A program made the translations under genes and the position numbers. The notes beneath the pieces were generated by a model, which made no database searches, had not been told where the DNA came from, and saw nothing but the letters and a program-made list of their open reading frames with translations. Shown here piece by piece: positions 26,501-39,800 of a stretch of DNA of 64,000 bases. Location: NCBI GenBank assembly GCA_964057225.1, contig OZ059898.1, forward strand, positions 1,736,001-1,800,000, written 5' to 3'. This DNA comes from Auanema rhodensis. Its lineage: Eukaryota > Nematoda > Chromadorea > Rhabditida > Rhabditidae. Each line of letters opens with the position of its first letter. Within the stretch, counting starts at the first letter, position 1.

Positions 26501-29133
26501 TTTGAAATTTTTCGAAAAAATTTTTGTCAAAATGTTTTTGGAAGCAATGTTGAGTGTACATGGAAACTCAACATACACTAATGCATCATTTTTCAAACGA
26601 TCATAACTAATTTTTGTATTAAGCGTTTCTCAATGTCGTATAGTGCATTCGATGCGGATTTTTAAGCTGCGTCGATCTGTGTTATCAGATTTGCGCTAGC
26701 TTAAAAATGCACCGAGATATCAACTGATATAAGTTCACACTTATATCCTCGATTTTCACCCTGAAGAATTAATTTTTTCGTTGAATAGTATTGTCCATCG
26801 TCTTTGCCTTGAAAAAAGGAATCTAAAAACATCTACTTTTTGCTAAATTATTTTGAAATTTTTCGAAAAAATTTTTGTCAAAATGTTTTTGGAAGCAATG
26901 TTGAGTGTACATGGAAACTCAACATACACTAATGCATCATTTTTCAAACGATCATAACTAATTTTTGTATTAAGCGTTTCTCAATGTCGTATAGTGCATT
27001 CGATGCGGATTTTTAAGCTGCGTCGATCTGTGTTATCAGATTTGCGCTAGCTTAAAAATGCACCGAGATATCAACTGATATAAGTTCACACTTATATCCT
27101 CGATTTTCACCCTGAAGATTTAATTTTTTCGTTGAATAACATTGTCCATCGTCTTTGCCTTGGAAAATGGAATCTAAAAACATCTACTTTTTGCTAAATT
27201 ATTTTGAAATTTTTCGAAAAAATTTTTGTCAAAATGTTTTTGGAAGCAATGTTGAGTGTACATGGAAACTCAACATACACTAATGCATCATTTTTCAAAC
27301 GATCATAACTAATTTTTGTATTAAGCGTTTCTCAATGTAGTATAGTGCATTCGATGCGGATTTTTAAGCTGCGTCGATCTGTGTTATCAGATTTGCGCTA
27401 GCTTAAAAATGCACCGAGATATCAACTGATATAAGTTCACACTTATATCCTCGATTTTCACCCTGAAGAATTAATTTTTTCGTTGAATAGTATTGTCCAT
27501 CGTCTTTGCCTTGAAAAAAGGAATCTAAAAACATCTACTTTTTGCTAAATTATTTTGAAATTTTTCGAAAAAATTTTTGTCAAAATGTTTTTGGAAGCAA
27601 TGTTGAGTGTACATGGAAACTCAACATACACTAATGCATCATTTTTCAAACGATCATAACTAATTTTTGTATTAAGCGTTTCTCAATGTCGTATAGTGCA
27701 TTCGATGCGGATTTTTAAGCTGCGTCGATCTGTGTTATCAGATTTGCGCTAGCTTAAAAATGCACCGAGATATCAACTGATATAAGTTCACACTTATATC
27801 CTCGATTTTCACCCTGAAGATTTAATTTTTTCGTTGAATAACATTGTCCATCGTCTTTGCCTTGAAAAATGGAATCTAAAAACATCTACTTATTGCTAAA
27901 TTATTTTGAAATTTTTCGAAAAAATTTTTGTCAAAATGTTTTTGGAAGCAATGTTGAGTGTACATGGAAACTCAACATACACTAATGCATCATTTTTCAA
28001 ACGATCATAACTAATTTTTGTATTAAGCGTTTCTCAATGTAGTATAGTGCATTCGATGCGGATTTTTAAGCTGCGTCGATCTGTGTTATCAGATTTGCGC
28101 TAGCTTAAAAATGCACCGAGATATCAACTGATATAAGTTCACACTTATATCCTCGATTTTCACCCTGAAGAATTAATTTTTTCGTTGAATAACATTGTCC
28201 ATCGTCTTTGCCTTGAAAAAAGGAATCTAAAAACATCTACTTTTTGCTAAATTATTTTGAAATTTTTTGAAAAAATTTTTGTCAAAATGTTTTTGGAAGC
28301 AATGTTGAGTGTACATGGAAACTCAACATACACTAATGCATCATTTTTCAAACGATCATAACTAATTTTTGTATTAACCGTTTCTCAATGTAGTATAGTG
28401 CATTCGATGCGGATTTTCAAGCTGCGTCGATCTGTGTTATCAGATTTGCGCTAGCTTAAAAATGCACCGAGATATCAACTGATATATGTTCACACTTATA
28501 TCCTCGATTTTCACCCTGAAGAATTAATTTTTTCGTTGAATAGTATTGTCCATCGTCTTTGCCTTGAAAAAAGGAATCTAAAAACATCTACTTTTTGCTA
28601 AATTATTTTGAAATTTTTCGAAAAAATTTTTGTCAAAATGTTTTTGGAAGCAATGTTGAGTGTACATGGAAACTCAACATACACTAATGCATCATTTTTC
28701 AAACGATCATAACTAATTTTTATATTAAGCGTTTCTCAATGTCGTATAGTGCATTCGATGCGGATTTTTAAGCTGCGTCGATCTGTGTTATCAGATTTGC
28801 GCTAGCTTAAAAATGCACCGAGATATCAACTGATATAAGTTCACACTTATATCCTTGATTTTCACCCTGAAGAATTAATTTTTTCGTTGAATAACATTGT
28901 CCATCGTTTTTGCCTTGAAAAAAGGAATCTAGAAACATCTACTTTTTGCTAAATTATTTTGAAAGTTTTCGAAAAAATTTTTGTCAAAATGTTTTTGGAA
29001 GCAATGTTGAGTGTACATGGAAACTCAACATACACTAATGCATCATTTTTCGAACGATCATAACTAATTTTTGTATTAAGCGTTTCTCAATGTAGTATAG
29101 TGCATTCGATGCGGATTTTTAAGCTGCGTCGAT
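23518..29133 (+). repeat. Expanded relative of the 16.1-19.3 kb block (copies 68-83)
   Basis: The order consensus, 143A+188T, 103T+112G/113T+312C, 74T+126T, 112G/113T+312C, 92T+136G+141T, 188T+338C parallels copies 47-55, with extra monomers inserted. Within it, three monomers (112G/113T+312C; 92T+136G+141T; 112G/113T+312C) are present twice in tandem at 25624-26676 and 26677-27729. Copies 78-83 hold several private changes (298C, 56T, 270G). Copy 83 has 74T+126T+150G+183G. Confidence 0.7.
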
Positions 29134-29835
29134 CTGTGTTATCAGATTTGCGCTAGCTTAAAAATGCACCGAGATATCAACTGATATAAGTTCACACTTA
29201 TATCCTCGATTTTCACCCTGAAGAATTAATTTTTTTGTTGAATAACATTGTCCATCGCCTTTGCCTTGAAAAAAGGAATCTAAAAACATCTACTTTTTGC
29301 TAAATTATTTTGAAATTTTTCGAAAAAATTTTTGTCAAAATGTTTTTGGAAGCAATGTTGAGTGTACATGGAAACTCAACATACACTAATGCATCATTTT
29401 TCAAACGATCATAACTAATTTTTGTATTAAGCGTTTCTCAATGTAGTATAGTGCATTCGATGCGGATTTTTAAGCTGCGTCGATCTGTGTTATCAGATTT
29501 GCGCTAGCTTAAAAATGCACCGAGATATCAACTGATATAAGTTCACACTTATATCCTCGATTTTCACCCTGAAGAATTAATTTTTTCGTTGAATAACATT
29601 GTCCATCGTCTTTGCCTTGAAAAAAGGAATCTAAAAACATCTACATTTTGCTAAATTATTTTGAAATTTTTCGAAAAAATTTTTGTCAAAATGTTTTTGG
29701 AAGCAATGTTGAGTGTACATGGAAACTCAACATACACTAATGCATCATTTTTCAAACGATCATAACTAATTTTTGTATTAAGCGTTTCTCAATGTAGTAT
29801 AGTGCATTCGATGCGGATTTTTAAGCTGCGTCGAT
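29134..29835 (+). repeat. Two transition monomers (copies 84-85)
   Basis: Copy 84 is a 103T+125C type like those of 19.3-23.5 kb. Copy 85 is near consensus with a private change near offset 161. They separate the 312C-rich part B from the 81G-rich part C. Confidence 0.6.
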
Positions 29836-32800
29836 CTGTGTTATCAGATTTGCGCTAGCTTAAAAATGCACCGAGATATCAACTGATATAAGTTCACACT
29901 TATATCCTCGATTTTGACCCTGAAGAATTAATTTTTTCGTTGAATAACATTGTCCATCGTTTTTGCCTTGAAAAAAGGAATCTAAAAACATCTACTTTTT
30001 GCTAAATTATTTTGAAATTTTTCGAAAAAATTTTTGTCAAAATGTTTTTGGAAGCAATGTTGAGTGTACATGGAAACTCAACATACACTAATGCATCATT
30101 TTTCAAACGATCATAACTAATTTTTGTATTAAGCGTTTCTCAATGTAGTATAGTGCATTCGATGCGGATTTTTAAGCTGCGTCGATCTGTGTTATCAGAT
30201 TTGCGCTAGCTTAAAAATGCACCGAGATATCAACTGATATAAGTTCACACTTATATCCTCGATTTTGACCCTGAAGAATTAATTTTTTCGTTGAATAACA
30301 TTGTCCATCGTCTTTGCCTTGAAAAAAGGAATCTAAAAACATCTACTTTTTGCTAAATTATTTTGAAATTTTTCGAAAAAATTTTTGTCAAAATGTTTTT
30401 GGAAGCAATGTTGAGTGTACATGGAAACTCAACATACACTAATGCATCATTTTTCAAACGATCATAACTAATTTTTGTATTAAGCGTTTCTCAATGTAGT
30501 ATAGTGCATTCGATGCGGATTTTTAAGCTGCGTCGATCTGTGTTATCAGATTTGCGCTAGCTTAAAAATGCACCGAGATATCAACTGATATAAGTTCACA
30601 CTTATATCCTCGATTTTGACCCTGAAGAATTAATTTTTTCGTTGAATAACATTGTCCATCGTCTTTGCCTTGAAAAAAGGAATCTAAAAACATCTACTTT
30701 TTGCTAAATTATTTTGAAATTTTTCGAAAAAATTTTTGTCAAAATGTTTTTGGAAGCAATGTTGAGTGTACATGGAAACTCAACATACACTAATGCATCA
30801 TTTTTCAAACGATCATAACTAATTTTTGTATTAAGCGTTTCTCAATGTAGTATAGTGCATTCGATGCGGATTTTTAAGCTGCGTCGATCTGTGTTATCAG
30901 ATTTGCGCTAGCTTAAAAATGCACCGAGATATCAACTGATATAAGTTCACACTTATATCCTCGATTTTGACCCTGAAGAATTAATTTTTTCGTTGAATAA
31001 CATTGTCCATCGTCTTTGCCTTGAAAAAAGGAATCTAAAAACATCTACTTTTTGCTAAATTATTTTGAAATTTTTCGAAAAAATTTTTGTCAAAATGTTT
31101 TTGGAAGCAATGTTGAGTGTACATGGAAACTCAACATACACTAATGCATCATTTTTCAAACGATCATAACTAATTTTTGTATTAAGCGTTTCTCAATGTA
31201 GTATAGTGCATTCGATGCGGATTTTTAAGCTGCGTCGATCTGTGTTATCAGATTTGCGCTAGCTTAAAAATGCACCGAGATATCAACTGATATAAGTTCA
31301 CACTTATATCCTCGATTTTGACCCTGAAGAATTAATTTTTTCGTTGAATAACATTGTCCATCGTCTTTGCCTTGAAAAAAGGAATCTAAAAACATCTACT
31401 TTTTGCTAAATTATTTTGAAATTTTTCGAAAAAATTTTTGTCAAAATGTTTTTGGAAGCAATGTTGAGTGTACATGGAAACTCAACATACACTAATGCAT
31501 CATTTTTCAAACGATCATAACTAATTTTTGTATTAAGCGTTTTTCAATGTAGTATAGTGCATTCGATGCGGATTTTTAAGCTGCGTCGATCTGTGTTATC
31601 AGATTTGCGCTAGCTTAAAAATGCACCGAGATATCAACTGATATAAGTTCACACTTATATCCTCGATTTTCACCCTGAAGAATTAATTTTTTTGTTGAAT
31701 AACATTGTCCATCGCCTTTGCCTTGAAAAAAGGAATCTAAAAACATCTACTTTTTGCTAAATTATTTTGAAATTTTTCGAAAAAATTTTTGTCAAAATGT
31801 TTTTGGAAGCAATGTTGAGTGTACATGGAAACTCAACATACACTAATGCATCATTTTTCAAACGATCATAACTAATTTTTGTATTAAGCGTTTCTCAATG
31901 TAGTATAGTGCATTCGATGCGGATTTTTAAGCTGCGTCGATCTGTGTTATCAGATTTGCGCTAGCTTAAAAATGCACCGAGATATCAACTGATATAAGTT
32001 CACACTTATATCCTCGATTTTGACCCTGAAGAATTAATTTTTTCGTTGAATAACATTGTCCATCGTCTTTGCCTTGAAAAAAGGAATCTAAAAACATCTA
32101 CTTTTTGCTAAATTATTTTGAAATTTTTCGAAAAAATTTTTGTCAAAATGTTTTTGGAAGCAATGTTGAGTGTACATGGAAACTCAACATACACTAATGC
32201 ATCATTTTTCAAACGATCATAACTAATTTTTGTATTAAGCGTTTCTCAATGTAGTATAGTGCATTCGATGCGGATTTTTAAGCTGCGTCGATCTGTGTTA
32301 TCAGATTTGCGCTAGCTTAAAAATGCACCGAGATATCAACTGATATAAGTTCACACTTATATCCTCGATTTTGACCCTGAAGAATTAATTTTTTCGTTGA
32401 ATAACATTGTCCATCGTCTTTGCCTTGAAAAAAGGAATCTAAAAACATCTACTTTTTGCTAAATTATTTTGAAATTTTTCGAAAAAATTTTTGTCAAAAT
32501 GTTTTTGGAAGCAATGTTGAGTGTACATGGAAACTCAACATACACTAATGCATCATTTTTCAAACGATCATAACTAATTTTTGTATTAAGCGTTTCTCAA
32601 TGTAGTATAGTGCATTCGATGCGGATTTTTAAGCTGCGTCGATCTGTGTTATCAGATTTGCGCTAGCTTAAAAATGCACCGAGATATCAACTGATATAAG
32701 TTCACACTTATATCCTCGATTTTGACCCTGAAGAATTAATTTTTTCGTTGAATAACATTGTCCATCGTCTTTGCCTTGAAAAAAGGAATCTAAAAACATC

Positions 32801-33345
32801 TACTTTTTGCTAAATTATTTTGAAATTTTTCGAAAAAATTTTTGTCAAAATGTTTTTGGAAGCAATGTTGAGTGTACATGGAAACTCAACATACACTAAT
32901 GCATCATTTTTCAAACGATCATAACTAATTTTTGTATTAAGCGTTTCTCAATGTAGTATAGTGCATTCGATGCGGATTTTTAAGCTGCGTCGATCTGTGT
33001 TATCAGATTTGCGCTAGCTTAAAAATGCACCGAGATATCAACTGATATAAGTTCACACTTATATCCTCGATTTTGACCCTGAAGAATTAATTTTTTCGTT
33101 GAATAACATTGTCCATCGTCTTTGCCTTGAAAAAAGGAATCTAAAAACATCTACTTTTTGCTAAATTATTTTGAAATTTTTCGAAAAAATTTTTGTCAAA
33201 ATGTTTTTGGAAGCAATGTTGAGTGTACATGGAAACTCAACATACACTAATGCATCATTTTTCAAACGATCATAACTAATTTTTGTATTAAGCGTTTCTC
33301 AATGTAGTATAGTGCATTCGATGCGGATTTTTAAGCTGCGTCGAT
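29836..33345 (+). repeat. First run of 81G monomers (copies 86-95)
   Basis: Nine of ten copies carry G at offset 81 (TTGACCC instead of TTCACCC), a variant absent from the first 85 copies. The exception, copy 91 at 31591, is a 103T+125C type. The first 81G copy also has 126T. Otherwise these monomers are close to identical, which indicates recent spread of one founder type. Confidence 0.85.
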
Positions 33346-36300
33346 CTGTGTTATCAGATTTGCGCTAGCTTAAAAATGCACCGAGATATCAACTGATATA
33401 AGTTCACACTTATATCCTCGATTTTCACCCTGAAGAATTAATTTTTTCGTTGAATAACATTGTCCATCTTCTTTGCCTTGAAAAAAGGAATCTAAAAACA
33501 TCTACTTTTTGCTAAATTATTTTGAAATTTTTCGAAAAAATTTTTGTCAAAATGTTTTTGGAAGCAATGTTGAGTGTACATGGAAACTCAACATACACTA
33601 ATGCATCATTTTTCAAACGATCATAACTAATTTTTGTATTGAGCGTTTCTCAATGTAGTATAGTGCATTCGATGCGGATTTTTAAGCTGCGTCGATCTGT
33701 GTTATCAGATTTGCGCTAGCTTAAAAATGCACCGAGATATCAACTGATATAAGTTCACACTTATATCCTCGATTTTCACCCTGAAGATTTAATTTTTTCG
33801 TTGAATAACATTGTCCATCGTCTTTGCCTTGAAAAATGGAATCTAAAAACATCTACTTTTTGCTAAATTATTTTGAAATTTTTCGAAAAAATTTTTGTCA
33901 AAATGTTTTTGGAAGCAATGTTGAGTGTACATGGAAACTCAACATACACTAATGCATCATTTTTCAAACGATCATAACTAATTTTTGTATTAAGCGTTTC
34001 TCAATGTAGTATAGTGCATTCGATGCGGATTTTTAAGCTGCGTCGATCTGTGTTATCAGATTTGCGCTAGCTTAAAAATGCACCGAGATATCAACTGATA
34101 TAAGTTCACACTTATATCCTCGATTTTCACCCTGAAGATTTAATTTTTTCGTTGAATAACATTGTCCATCGTCTTTGCCTTGAAAAATGGAATCTAAAAA
34201 CATCTACTTTTTGCTAAATTATTTTGAAATTTTTCGAAAAAATTTTTGTCAAAATGTTTTTGGAAGCAATGTTGAGTGTACATGGAAACTCAACATACAC
34301 TAATGCATCATTTTTCAAACGATCATAACTAATTTTTGTATTAAGCGTTTCTCAATGTAGTATAGTGCATTCGATGCGGATTTTTAAGCTGCGTCGATCT
34401 GTGTTATCAGATTTGCGCTAGCTTAAAAATGCACCGAGATATCAACTGATATAAGTTCACACTTATATCCTCGATTTTCACCCTGAAGAATTAATTTTTT
34501 TGTTGAATAACATTGTCCATCGCCTTTGCCTTGAAAAAAGGAATCTAAAAACATCTACTTTTTGCTAAATTATTTTGAAATTTTTCGAAAAAATTTTTGT
34601 CAAAATGTTTTTGGAAGCAATGTTGAGTGTACATGGAAACTCAACATACACTAATGCATCATTTTTCAAACGATCATAACTAATTTTTGTATTAAGCGTT
34701 TCTCAATGTAGTATAGTGCATTTGATGCGGATTTTTAAGCTGCGTCGATCTGTGTTATCAGATTTGCGCTAGCTTAAAAATGCACCGAGATATCAACTGA
34801 TATAAGTTCACACTTATATCCTCGATTTTCACCCTGAAGATTTAATTTTTTCGTTGAATAACATTGTCCATCGTCTTTGCCTTGAAAAATGGAATCTAAA
34901 AACATCTACTTTTTGCTAAATTATTTTGAAATTTTTCGAAAAAATTTTTGTCAAAATGTTTTTGGAAGCAATGTTGAGTGTACATGGAAACTCAACATAC
35001 ACTAATGCATCATTTTTCAAACGATCATAACTAATTTTTGTATTAAGCGTTTCTCAATGTAGTATAGTGCATTCGATGCGGATTTTTAAGCTGCGTCGAT
35101 CTGTGTTATCAGATTTGCGCTAGCTTAAAAATGCACCGAGATATCAACTGATATAAGTTCACACTTATATCCTCGATTTTCACCCTGAAGAATTAATTTT
35201 TTTGTTGAATAACATTGTCCATCGCCTTTGCCTTGAAAAAAGGAATCTAAAAACATCTACTTTTTGCTAAATTATTTTGAAATTTTTTGAAAAAATTTTT
35301 GTCAAAATGTTTTTGGAAGCAATGTTGAGTGTACATGGAAACTCAACATACACTAATGCATCATTTTTCAAACGATCATAACTAATTTTTGTATTAAGCG
35401 TTTCTCAATGTAGTATAGTGCATTCGATGCGGATTTTTAAGCTGCGTCGATCTGTGTTATCAGATTTGCGCTAGCTTAAAAATGCACCGAGATATCAACT
35501 GATATAAGTTCACACTTATATCCTCGATTTTCACCCTGAAGAATTAATTTTTTCGTTGAATAACATTGTCCATCGTCTTTGCCTTGAAAAAAGGAATCTA
35601 AAAACATCTACTTTTTGCTAAATTATTTTGAAATTTTTCGAAAAAATTTTTGTCAAAATGTTTTTGGAAGCAATGTTGAGTGTACATGGAAACTCAACAT
35701 ACACTAATGCATCATTTTTCAAACGATCATAACTAATTTTTGTATTAAGCGTTTCTCAATGTAGTATAGTGCATTCGATGCGGATTTTTAAGCTGCGTCG
35801 ATCTGTGTTATCAGGTTTGCGCTAGCTTAAAAATGCACCGAGATATCAACTGATATAAGTTCACACTTATATCCTCGATTTTCACCCTGAAGAATTAATT
35901 TTTTCGTTGAATAACATTGTCCATCGTCTTTGCCTTGAAAAATGGAATCTAAAAACATCTACTTTTTGCTAAATTATTTTGAAATTTTTCGAAAAAATTT
36001 TTGTCAAAATGTTTTTGGAAGCAATGTTGAGTGTACATGGAAACTCAACATACACTAATGCATCATTTTTCAAACGATCATAACTAATTTTTGTATTAAG
36101 CGTTTCTCAATGTAGTATAGTGCATTCGATGCGGATTTTTAAGCTGCGTCGATCTGTGTTATCAGATTTGCGCTAGCTTAAAAATGCACCGAGATATCAA
36201 CTGATATAAGTTCACACTTATATCCTCGATTTTCACCCTGAACAATTAATTTTTTCGTTGAATAACATTGTCCATCGTCTTTGCCTTGAAAAATGGAATC

Positions 36301-36855
36301 TAAAAACATCTACTTTTTGCTAAATTATTTTGAAATTTTTCGAAAAAATTTTTGTCAAAATGTTTTTGGAAGCAATGTTGAGTGTACATGGAAACTCAAC
36401 ATACACTAATGCATCATTTTTCAAACGATCATAACTAATTTTTGTATTAAGCGTTTCTCAATGTAGTATAGTGCATTCGATGCGGATTTTTAAGCTGCGT
36501 CGATCTGTGTTATCAGATTTGCGCTAGCTTAAAAATGCACCGAGATATCAACTGATATAAGTTCACACTTATATCCTCGATTTTGACCCTGAAGAATTAA
36601 TTTTTTCGTTGAATAACATTGTCCATCGTCTTTGCCTTGAAAAAAGGAATCTAAAAACATCTACTTTTTGCTAAATTATTTTGAAATTTTTCGAAAAAAT
36701 TTTTGTCAAAATGTTTTTGGAAGCAATGTTGAGTGTACATGGAAACTCAACATACACTAATGCATCATTTTTCAAACGATCATAACTAATTTTTGTATTA
36801 AGCGTTTCTCAATGTAGTATAGTGCATTCGATGCGGATTTTTAAGCTGCGTCGAT
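33346..36855 (+). repeat. Mixed block with 92T+141T and 125C monomers (copies 96-105)
   Basis: Copy 96 has 124T+296G; copies 97, 98 and 100 have 92T+141T; copies 99 and 101 have 103T+125C. Copies 103 and 104 have 141T without 92T, plus private 13G and 90C. Copy 105 is 81G. The 92T+141T pair is shared with part B (copies 52, 75, 78, 80), but the 136G seen in three of those is absent, so this is a sub-lineage or recombinant. Confidence 0.65.
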
Positions 36856-39800
36856 CTGTGTTATCAGATTTGCGCTAGCTTAAAAATGCACCGAGATATC
36901 AACTGATATAAGTTCACACTTATATCCTCGATTTTCACCCTGAAGAATTAATTTTTTCGTTGAATAACATTGTCCATCGTCTTTGCCTTGAAAAAAGGAA
37001 TCTAAAAACATCTACTTTTTGCTAAATTATTTTGAAATTTTTCGAAAAAATTTTTGTCAAAATGTTTTTGGAAGCAATGTTGAGTGTACATGGAAACTCA
37101 ACATACACTAATGCATCATTTTTCAAACGATCATAACTAATTTTTGTATTGAGCGTTTCTCAATGTAGTATAGTGCATTCGATGCGGATTTTTAAGCTGC
37201 GTCGATCTGTGTTATCAGATTTGCGCTAGCTTAAAAATGCACCGAGATATCAACTGATATAAGTTCACACTTATATCCTCGATTTTCACCCTGAAGATTT
37301 AATTTTTTCGTTGAATAACATTGTCCATCGTCTTTGCCTTGAAAAAAGGAATCTAAAAACATCTACTTTTTGCTAAATTATTTTGAAATTTTTCGAAAAA
37401 ATTTTTGTCAAAATGTTTTTGGAAGCAATGTTGAGTGTACATGGAAACTCAACATACACTAATGCATCATTTTTCAAACGATCATAACTAATTTTTGTAT
37501 TGAGCGTTTCTCAATGTAGTATAGTGCATTCGATGCGGATTTTTAAGCTGCGTCGATCTGTGTTATCAGATTTGCGCTAGCTTAAAAATGCACCGAGATA
37601 TCAACTGATATAAGTTCACACTTATATCCTCGATTTTCACCCTGAAGATTTAATTTTTTCGTTGAATAACATTGTCCATCGTCTTTGCCTTGAAAAAAGG
37701 AATCTAAAAACATCTACTTTTTGCTAAATTATTTTGAAATTTTTCGAAAAAATTTTTGTCAAAATGTTTTTGGAAGCAATGTTGAGTGTACATGGAAACT
37801 CAACATACACTAATGCATCATTTTTCAAACGATCATAACTAATTTTTGTATTAAGCGTTTCTCAATGTAGTATAGTGCATTCGATGCGGATTTTTAAGCT
37901 GCGTCGATCTGTGTTATCAGATTTGCGCTAGCTTAAAAATGCACCGAGATATCAACTGATATAAGTTCACACTTATATCCTCGATTTTGACCCTGAAGAA
38001 TTAATTTTTTCGTTGAATAACATTGTCTATCGTCTTTGCCTTGAAAAAAGGAATCTAAAAACATCTACTTTTTGCTAAATTATTTTGAAATTTTTCGAAA
38101 AAATTTTTGTCAAAATGTTTTTGGAAGCAATGTTGAGTGTACATGGAAACTCAACATACACTAATGCATCATTTTTCAAACGATCATAACTAATTTTTGT
38201 ATTAAGCGTTTCTCAATGTAGTATAGTGCATTCGATGCGGATTTTTAAGCTGCGTCGATCTGTGTTATCAGATTTGCGCTAGCTTAAAAATGCACCGAGA
38301 TATCAACTGATATAAGTTCACACTTATATCCTCGATTTTCACCCTAAAGAATTAATTTTTTCGTTGAATAACATTGTCCATCGTCTTTGCCTTGAAAAAA
38401 GGAATCTAAAAACATCTACTTTTTGCTAAATTATTTTGAAATTTTTCGAAAAAATTTTTGTCAAAATGTTTTTGGAAGCAATGTTGAGTGTACATGGAAA
38501 CTCAACATACACTAATGCATCATTTTTCAAACGATCATAACTAATTTTTGTATTAAGCGTTTCTCAATGTAGTATAGTGCATTCGATGCGGATTTTTAAG
38601 CTGCGTCGATCTGTGTTATCAGATTTGCGCTAGCTTAAAAATGCACCGAGATATCAACTGATATAAGTTCACACTTATATCCTCGATTTTGACCCTGAAG
38701 AATTAATTTTTTCGTTGAATAACATTGTCTATCGTCTTTGCCTTGAAAAAAGGAATCTAAAAACATCTACTTTTTGCTAAATTATTTTGAAATTTTTCGA
38801 AAAAATTTTTGTCAAAATGTTTTTGGAAGCAATGTTGAGTGTACATGGAAACTCAACATACACTAATGCATCATTTTTCAAACGATCATAACTAATTTTT
38901 GTATTAAGCGTTTCTCAATGTAGTATAGTGCATTCGATGCGGATTTTTAAGCTGCGTCGATCTGTGTTATCAGATTTGCGCTAGCTTAAAAATGCACCGA
39001 GATATCAACTGATATAAGTTCACACTTATATCCTCGATTTTCACCCTAAAGAATTAATTTTTTCGTTGAATAACATTGTCCATCGTCTTTGCCTTGAAAA
39101 AAGGAATCTAAAAACATCTACTTTTTGCTAAATTATTTTGAAATTTTTCGAAAAAATTTTTGTCAAAATGTTTTTGGAAGCAATGTTGAGTGTACATGGA
39201 AACTCAACATACACTAATGCATCATTTTTCAAACGATCATAACTAATTTTTGTATTAAGCGTTTCTCAATGTAGTATAGTGCATTCGATGCGGATTTTTA
39301 AGCTGCGTCGATCTGTGTTATCAGATTTGCGCTAGCTTAAAAATGCACCGAGATATCAACTGATATAAGTTCACACTTATATCCTCGATTTTCACCCTGA
39401 AGAATTAATTTTTTCGTTGAATAACATTGTCCATCGTCTTTGCCTTGAAAAAAGGAATCTAAAAACATCTACTTTTTGCTAAATTATTTTGAAATTTTTC
39501 GAAAAAATTTTTGTCAAAATGTTTTTGGAAGCAATGTTGAGTGTACATGGAAACTCAACATACACTAATGCATCATTTTTCAAACGATCATAACTAATTT
39601 TTGTATTAAGCGTTTCTCAATGTAGTATAGTGCATTCGATGCGGATTTTTAAGCTGCGTCGATCTGTGTTATCAGATTTGCGCTAGCTTAAAAATGCACC
39701 GAGATATCAACTGATATAAGTTCACACTTATATCCTCGATTTTGACCCTGAAGAATTAATTTTTTCGTTGAATAACATTGTCCATCGTCTTTGCCTTGAA

